Shown here: one piece after another, positions 26,221 to 31,943 of the stretch
Numbering within the stretch: the stretch's first letter is position 1
How the letters are laid out: the number at the start of each line of letters is the position of its first letter
Origin: Sanguinoderma infundibulare
Lineage: Eukaryota; Basidiomycota; Agaricomycetes; Polyporales; Polyporaceae
Assembly (NCBI GenBank): GCA_032821775.1
Contig: JAVLRN010000030.1
Location: 1 to 31,943, forward strand
Direction: 5' to 3'
DNA length: 31,943 nt
The notes under the pieces: model-generated
Database searches by the model: none
Seen by the model: the letters and a program-made list of their open reading frames with translations, nothing else
What the model was told of the DNA's origin: nothing
Position numbers and translations under genes: made by a program

Positions 26221-26290
26221 GATCTTTACCAGAATCGAACTGGTTCTAACTTCTTGAAGGGAAGCTGTACAACCTTTATACTTAAAGACC
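26221..26290 (-). tRNA. trnE: tRNA-Glu (TTC), unusual C33
   Basis: Acceptor GGTCTTT pairs with AAAGATC, D-stem GTAT/GTAC, anticodon stem GCTTC/GAAGT with loop CCTTCAA, T-stem ACCAG/CTGGT. The anticodon is TTC, but base 33, nearly always T, is C. The alternative Trp (TCA) register gives no stem. Confidence 0.8.
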
Positions 26291-26298
26291 GGGATAAT

Positions 26299-26369
26299 AG
26301 CGAATAATGGAGTCGAACCGAATCTAACAGATCATGAGACTGTCGTGCTAACCGTTACACTATATCGCT
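26299..26369 (-). tRNA. trnM: tRNA-Met (CAT), third copy with weak T-arm
   Basis: Anticodon stem ACAGT/TCTGT with loop CTCATGA (CAT) and D-stem GTGT/GCAC are good. Only the two inner T-stem pairs form (TTCGG against CCATT), and two acceptor pairs next to it fail. It may be a degenerate copy or need post-transcriptional repair. Confidence 0.75.
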
Positions 26370-26396
26370 TGAAGGATACACTATCTTTGAAACAAT

Positions 26397-26479
26397 ACGA
26401 ACAAAGAGACTCGAACTCTTAAGGAATTACTTCCACTCCTGCTTAAAAGGAGATTGTTTACCAATTTCAACATGTTCGT
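26397..26479 (-). tRNA. trnL: tRNA-Leu (TAA)
   Basis: A class II tRNA: acceptor ACGAACA/TGTTCGT, anticodon stem CTCCT/AGGAG with loop TTTAAGC (TAA), long variable arm, T-arm AAGAG TTCGAGT CTCTT. Confidence 0.9.
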
Positions 26480-26570
26480 TAGTATTAAATACACTCTCTT
26501 TTATTAATTAAAAAAAAAAAATTAAATAAAATAAAATGTTAAATTTGTAAAAATAAAATATATTATTATA

Positions 26571-26645
26571 AGGCGTCAAGAGGAATTGAACCTCTGAAAA
26601 AAAGTATTAACAGTACTCCGCAATTACCACTCTGCCATGACACCT
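26571..26645 (-). tRNA. trnN: tRNA-Asn (GTT)
   Basis: Acceptor AGGTGTC against GACGCCT, anticodon stem GAGTA/TACTT with loop CTGTTAA (GTT), T-arm AGAGG TTCAATT CCTCT. Confidence 0.9.
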
Positions 26646-26663
26646 ATCTATAAATAGATATAT

Positions 26664-26737
26664 ACGGTAGGCGCGATTCGAACACGCTATACATCTCCTC
26701 CCCAAAAGGAGCGACGAACCAATTTGTCATCTACCGT
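26664..26737 (-). tRNA. trnP: tRNA-Pro (TGG)
   Basis: Acceptor ACGGTAG/CTACCGT, anticodon stem CTCCT/AGGAG with loop TTTGGGG (TGG), T-arm with loop TTCGAAT and a G-C-rich stem. Confidence 0.9.
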
Positions 26738-28031
26738 TTAAATTTTAAATAATTAAAATATAACTCTTCTTTTATTAATTAAAAATAATAGGGTATAATT
26801 AAAAAAATTATCTATAAAGTATAAATAATGAAAAAATAATAAGTATCTTATTAACTTATAAAATATTAATTAGTTTAATAATATTTTACTTATATAAGCA
26901 TTATAAATATGAAGGCGACTCTATAGATGAGTTAAAGTAAATAACATTTATATCTTAAAATTTTTAATTGGGATACCTGGTTCCATTATATGAAAAATAT
27001 CCGATATGCCACAATTTAACTTATTAAGGATAATACACCCTTAATCTACTTAACTTAAAATAGTAATGTACAAATGAATAACAATATACAAAAATCTGCT
27101 AATGAAAAAAAAGAATAAATCTAGTAATTTAAAAAATTGGAAAAAAAAAAAAATCAGTATAATTTTTAGTAAACCTAAACTAAATTAATTCATATCATTA
27201 ATCAGGATATAATGTTGATTTAAACTTATTTTTGGTTAAATATCTAGAATCATTAAATTAATCCAAATCTAAAACTTCTACTAAAGCTAAATATGATCGT
27301 GAACCTATTATAGATATTAAAGATTTAGTTAATGGAACTAATAATTAATTAATATCCAGTATCAGATCTAATTCTAATTTTAATACAGATCCTACAATCG
27401 ATTATGTTTCACTTAAAAAAAAAAGTAATATTTAATTGATTCAATTAAGGAAGAAAGATCTATTCCTAAACATAATACTCCCATTTGTTTTGGTATAAAG
27501 GTAATTAACAAAATTTATGTTACTTAAATGTTATAAAAAATGGTTAAAATTTACCTTACATATCCCATTATCTAAATTAACTTAAAATTTAAGATAGTTA
27601 TTAACTAAAAAAATTAATATTTCCTCTGCTTACAAGAATATCTAATGTTTTTTAGTTAATTGGATAGTTATAAGGTACTACTATGAAAGAAAGCAAATTT
27701 ATCTGGATTACTTAAATTCTATCCTATAGATTTACTTAATTTTAAGAAAAAAAATAATTAAATTAAGAATAATGAATGTAACAGATATATATAATATTCT
27801 TATACTAACTCAAAACTATTTTAATTTTCAGTACGATAATTTGAACTAGCTCTATTTTTCTCTTTTTAGTTAAATTATCCATATTCTATTTGAGATCTCG
27901 TTTTGTTAATTGGAATGTATTGTTTTATTAAAATTTAAAAAGAATTTTTTTGTTTTTAAATTATATCGCTGATCTAAATTAGCTTTTCTATGCTACCTTA
28001 AAAAAAAAAAAAAATAAGGGGGAATAATTAT
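26738..28031. other. AT-rich spacer with decayed plus-strand coding remnant
   Basis: About 1.3 kb with no intact gene. On the plus strand 27257-27530 reads as protein-like fragments separated by stops, such as SKTSTKAKYDREPIIDIKDL, then SNSNFNTDPTIDYVSLKKK, then ERSIPKHNTPICFGIKV in another frame. This suggests a dead gene of unknown identity. Poly-A/T runs flank it. Confidence 0.4.
26887..26895 (-). promoter_or_regulatory. Candidate promoter-like nonanucleotide ATATAAGTA
   Basis: The minus strand reads ATATAAGTA, identical to the yeast mitochondrial promoter core, 150 bases upstream of the tRNA-Pro to cox1 cluster. The consensus is established only for yeasts, and chance occurrence in AT-rich DNA is likely. 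Confidence 0.2.
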
Positions 28032-29880
28032 TTATCTTATACTAGATCTAGCTAAAACCCCTTCAACTTCGGTTAATAATGCATATATCATAACAATCGA
28101 TGAGAAATCCTCTATATAGGGACCTCTTTCTAAAACATTATTAAAAATAATATTATTATTATAAACCCCTATTCCATTTGTTTGATTTAATACACTTTCG
28201 AATCTAGTTAAATTATCTGAATTAAGACCTATTGCTCTATTTAAGACCCCATGTTCATCAGCCATTATCACTGAATTATTCCTTAATAAAGGTTCAGCAG
28301 CAATAACTCTTTGACTTATAGTCGATAGTATAAAGTTATACCATCTACCGATTAAATTGAGACGTTCATCATTACACATTGAAACCATTTGTTCCTTATT
28401 ATCAGTGTAAAACCGTGTTACTGTTACACGGTTTACATTACAAACTTCCTTAGTAAGAACAGCTTTTAGCCAAAGGTTACCATTACAATAACCAAAAAAA
28501 TGAAGAAAAGAATCCGAACCTGGTGTAAAATATAATCTACTATCTCTAGAATTGTTAAATCGTTCTCTTACATGTGAATCAAAACCATTATCAATATTAC
28601 AAGGTTGTGTTATTAACCTACCATTTCCATTAGGAATTAAAGTATATTTATGTAAATCATGGCTAGTAAAAATTCCACAAAAATCTTCTAGATAAGAAGA
28701 TATATTCCTTCTATCTTGGATACTGATTGGGTAATGACTTAATATATGACTATAACTACCATATATAGAATTAGCTCTAATATTCCATTTGGTAAATGAG
28801 AACCATAGACAAGATTGTAATATATTGGTACACCAGTAGATTTGGCTATCACTATTATATTAACCACTTCAGAAGCTGGTTTTATAAAAACTTCACCTAA
28901 TAAAATCTGATTAAATGCAGAATTGTAACAAGCTTTTTTTAAGACTAGTGCCTTATAATGGTTAATTAGCTCTCTAAATTCTGGGCAATCATTACAGGCT
29001 GTGTCTAAAGCTGATATATTTCTCCAAAAGGATCCTTCATTGAAAACAATATGTAAATTATTTGGACAAGGAAAATTACTTATGATATAAATACTTTTTA
29101 AATTATTGGGTATTTCTTTTACTTCTGCTTCCACTAATGCTTTATCATGCTGTAGATCGCTTTTAGTAGTAGCAAAATTTCTTGGGTCATCACAATAAAT
29201 AACATCACAAAAACCTAACCATTTAAACAATTGACAGTTAAACAATTGACTGTTAACCAATTGAGATAAACATAGAAATATAGGAAAAGGTAATAAAAAT
29301 AAATAATGAAAAAAGTAAATTTAAAGCTTTGATTTAAATCAAGTTCATATTTATATGAGTCAAAATTTTTACAAATATAATAAAAAAAGTTGAAAAACTT
29401 AAGATATTTATACATAGAAAAGATTCAAAGTAATCACCACCAAAAAAATCAAAGTAATAATAATCAATTCTAATTGCTACCAATAAACTCAATACTATTA
29501 GTAGAATATTAAAAGTTAAATATAATATAAAATAAGGATAAACTTTAACATTATTTTTTAATTCCTTGATAAAGAATGGTATACCTTTAAATAAAGTTAT
29601 AAATATTCTACACAAAAGATTAAATTTCACAAATAATAAATAAAATAATCCTATTAAAAATAATATACCTTTTAATTTGTCAGAGATATTTAGGGTAATA
29701 AATATTTCTTGTCTTAAGAATAAAGTAATTAAACCAGAAATAATTAGTATAATACTAAAAATAATACTATTAAAAATAAAACCAGTTTGTAACCTTAAAA
29801 CCTTATAAAAATAATTTAATATTAAATTAAATCTATTTGTCTCAGGTAGAGGTCCGACCTTCCAAATTCTTATTTGGAAA
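28032..29880 (-). pseudogene. Large unknown membrane-anchored protein gene, broken by frameshifts
   Basis: The gene starts within 20 bases of the cob stop, on the same strand. First part (about 29876-29334): no clear ATG, reading KVGPLPETNRFNLILNYFYK and then four or more membrane segments with basic loops. Middle (29415-29215 and 29310-28739, overlapping frames): another hydrophobic segment, then a soluble region with CDVIYCDDPRNF, FPCPNN and ACNDCPEFRELINHYKAL. Last part, in phase with 28388-28032 but open from about 28795: SIYGSYSHILSHYPISIQD, DSHVRERFNN, GPYIEDFSSIVMIYALLTEV and a stop. Together the parts give about 550-600 residues. The parts are continuous in content, and single-base shifts near 29290 and 28790 would join them. 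I recognise no family: no polymerase, endonuclease or ribosomal-protein motif. Confidence 0.6.
29223..29252. repeat. 15-bp tandem duplication
   Basis: AAACAATTGACAGTT is followed directly by AAACAATTGACTGTT, inside the unknown gene. In protein it gives NSQLFNCQLF. Confidence 0.7.
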
Positions 29881-29887
29881 CATTAAA

Positions 29888-31473
29888 TTAAATATTATTA
29901 GAAAAAGTTGCTAAATCGAATAAAGTATTTTCTATTAAACCAGCAGCCGGTACAATTAATAAGAACCAAGCAAAATAGAATGCCGTAGCTATTTGACCAA
30001 TTTCAACATAAGGACTATTTGGATGTTGAGAACCGATCCACATTAAAATAATGAAATCGACTACAAATAACCAGAATGCAAATTTCATTAAAGGTCTAAA
30101 CGCAGACCCTCTAACTCTAGATAAATCTGTGTAAGGTAATACTAATAATATTAATAAAGAACCAAACATAGCTACCACTCCTAATAATTTATTTGGAATT
30201 GATCTTAAAATAGCATAGAATGGTAATAGATCATTTAAATATATTTACTGTAATTTATCTGAGTTTATTTTGTAGTACATATCTTTATGCATAAACTGAG
30301 AGATATTGTTTCTTATCAAATCCATGCTTTCTTCCCAAATATAAATTCTTTCTCCTTTTTTGTGTTTATGAATTGTACATTTTAAAGAATTTACTCCAAA
30401 CATGTTTTCTAAAGTATGTTTTAATAATAAAATATCTTGTAGAGTAAAACCATAAGTATTTAAATGTAAACCCTTATTTTGAATAGAACCGTCATCCATT
30501 ATCCAGTAAGCTAAACCTCTAGGAGTAAGTAAATTTTGTATATTAGAAGGAACTATTTTTAAATGACCTGAATTATAAAATAGGTTTTTATAAAAATTAA
30601 AACAAGGAAGTGATAATGTAGCAAATTGAACTGAACTATATTTATTATTACTTTTCTTATCTGTAAAAAATCTTTCTTTAAGAATAAAATCTTTAGATAA
30701 GTAAGGTTTAAATAACTCTAATACATGATTAAAATAATTAAGATGATGTAATCTTAAACTACTTTGTGTATAAAAAAACCTAGAATTACCGTTTAACGAT
30801 CTTTTTTGAATATGACCATCACCTAGTAATAATCCTACTATAATTTCATTAAAAGGATATTCAATAGTTATTTTCGATCTTTCAAATTTTGAAAGTCTTT
30901 TAGTAGGTATAGTGGAATAATTTTGCGTACATTCTAAACTTATAGAAGTTATCAGACCACTTTATACAATAATTATATTATCCATTATCTTTAAATAATG
31001 GCTGGACTATATCTTCATCCTTAATTAATGAATAATTTTTATATAAAATTTTAAATAAGGAGCTTTACGTGTAGTCTCTGAGGATCCTACTCCTGGCCCG
31101 GACGGCATATTAATAGTTAGGTTTCCTGCTGATTGTCCATTGTAGCATACTTAAAATTGTTACCATTAAGGTATTTAAGCCTTTAGGAGTTTCCAGCATA
31201 TAGTAAAGTTAATTTTTCATAAGATTTCTCTTAAGCATGGCATCTATTTTAATACCATTCTGGTACAATAGATGCTGGTGTTTGCATTGGATTAGCTGCT
31301 ATATAATTATCACTATGTCCTAAGAAATTAGGGTAATAGAATACCATAATACTTAATACTAAGAAGAAGAATAATATAGTAACTAAATCTTTAAATATAA
31401 AGTATGGATGGAATGCATATCTATCACCACTTCCTGATATTCCATTAGGATTATTTGAACCATGTGTATGTAG
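29888..31473 (-). CDS. cob: Cytochrome b, last two exons (5' part outside window)
   Basis: This is the haem-carrying subunit of complex III. The exon at 31473-31254 reads [20 protein letters not shown] to [13 protein letters not shown]. The last exon is 30231-29888 and reads across the splice as [20 protein letters not shown] and on to the stop after [11 protein letters not shown]. The PEWY block of the quinol-oxidation site is split by the intron (GAATGGT then ATCTATTACC). Exon T before and intron G at the end fit group I splicing. The C-terminal helices ([19 protein letters not shown]) are intact. The haem-ligand helices lie outside the window. Confidence 0.96.
30232..31253 (-). mobile_element. 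Last cob intron, group IB
   Basis: 1022 bases. The core comes first: P near 31192, Q near 31124, R 31068-31090, S near 31003. The endonuclease gene lies between S and the 3' splice site. P to Q nearly repeats that of cox1 intron 11. Confidence 0.87.
30245..30961 (-). CDS. LAGLIDADG homing endonuclease in last cob intron, no ATG start
   Basis: The frame is open for 238 codons after a TAA at 30962-30964 and has no ATG before position 30499, well inside the protein, so a start at ATA 30950-30952 or similar is likely. The motifs are [15 protein letters not shown] and [13 protein letters not shown], both with the catalytic Asp. Shared family blocks include [32 protein letters not shown] and [10 protein letters not shown]. 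It belongs with the nad4 and cox1 intron 8 frames. It is uninterrupted and therefore probably active. Confidence 0.82.
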   Translation of the reverse strand, partial: SGLITSISLECTQNYSTIPTKRLSKFERSKITIEYPFNEIIVGLLLGDGHIQKRSLNGNSRFFYTQSSLRLHHLNYFNHVLELFKPYLSKDFILKERFFTDKKSNNKYSSVQFATLSLPCFNFYKNLFYNSGHLKIVPSNIQNLLTPRGLAYWIMDDGSIQNKGLHLNTYGFTLQDILLLKHTLENMFGVNSLKCTIHKHKKGERIYIWEESMDLIRNNISQFMHKDMYYKINSDKLQ

Positions 31474-31943
31474 CATGTTTTATTGCTAATCTATATTTAA
31501 TTTATATGACATATCTTGATGCATATGTTCTATAACTAAATATTTAACTAAAGACAATTGATTTTTTTGAAATATATAAGCTATACTGTGACTTTTCTTT
31601 TTTAGAAATATTTATTGTAGCTTTGATAGAAAAATTTTTATCTAACGCTTTAATTAATAGATTTAATTCTACCAAAGAAAAGGAATTAGTATATAATTTT
31701 AAACCGGAACCGGTAAAACCCCCCATCATCCATAATCCAGTAAGCTAAACTAACTGGTGTTAAAAGGTCTGCTATGTTATTTGGAATTATTTTTTCCTTC
31801 AAAATAAAAAATTTCATATAATTCATTAAAACAAGGAAGAGATAAAGTAGAAAAACTTATATTATATATAACTTTTCCTGTGTTTTTATCAGTAACTATT
31901 GAAACTGAAGGAGTAGTTAACACAAATTCTTGGATTAAATAAT
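31474..31943 (-). mobile_element. cob intron, 3' part (runs off right edge)
   Basis: This is the sequence before exon LHTHGSNNP, ending ACATG. It contains the C-terminal half of a LAGLIDADG gene. The core must lie outside the window. Confidence 0.75.
31486..31943 (-). pseudogene. LAGLIDADG endonuclease in cob intron, three frameshifts, partial
   Basis: The C-terminal two thirds reads in three phases: [20 protein letters not shown]; then [20 protein letters not shown]; then FTGSGLKLYTNSFSLVELN; then KYLVIEHMHQDMSYKLNID before TAG 31486-31488. The breaks fall in a T6 run (31790-31795), a C6 run (31719-31724) and a T7 run (31562-31568) on the plus strand. The protein content is otherwise undamaged, including motif 2 (WIMDDGG). 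All breaks being in homopolymers makes sequencing error as likely as real decay. Confidence 0.75.

Noticed and set aside
28032..29880. Mitochondrial plasmid DNA or RNA polymerase
   Set aside because: I looked for family B polymerase and single-subunit RNA polymerase motifs and saw none.

Overview
The window is a stretch of a fungal mitochondrial genome, most likely from a filamentous basidiomycete (Agaricomycete-like), although the phylum is an inference. It is very AT-rich. It carries cox1, cob, nad4 and atp6, fifteen mitochondrial tRNA genes and many group I introns with LAGLIDADG or GIY-YIG endonuclease genes. Several intron reading frames run on only if TGA is read as Trp, so translation table 4 applies. 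All recognised genes are on the minus strand. Only unidentified reading frames lie on the plus strand.

Layout, left to right. Positions 3-1116 hold two plus-strand unknown membrane-protein frames, the first cut by the window edge. Then come a 16-bp-stem hairpin, atp6 (with a one-base frameshift), a ten-gene tRNA block (3132-4705), and nad4 with one intron and an unusual C-terminal extension. Positions 9445-25938 are a giant cox1 of 13 exons and 12 introns. Its 1587 coding bases are spread over 16.5 kb, and two exons are only 22 and 27 bp. Next come a five-gene tRNA block (26221-26737), a 1.3 kb decayed spacer, a large unrecognised membrane-anchored reading frame broken by frameshifts (28032-29880), and the 3' part of cob with two introns, the last one running off the right edge.

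How the parts work together. cox1, cob, nad4 and atp6 encode core inner-membrane subunits of complexes IV, III, I and V. The introns are self-splicing mobile elements. Most endonuclease genes are fused in frame to the upstream exon; others sit inside the P8 or P9 loop. They show every stage of the homing cycle: apparently intact enzymes, frames with a lost catalytic acid, a dead gene with stops and both catalytic acids gone, and one intron holding a live-looking copy beside a decayed paralogue. cox1 intron 4 is the exception: it has a clear group I core but encodes a short acidic, repeat-bearing protein instead of an endonuclease.

Most candidate novelty is in the unrecognised frames (3-509, 763-1116, 20696-21100, 28032-29880 and the nad4 tail) and in the intron-decay series. 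Many single-base frameshifts lie in homopolymer runs, so assembly error must be excluded before any of these genes is called broken.
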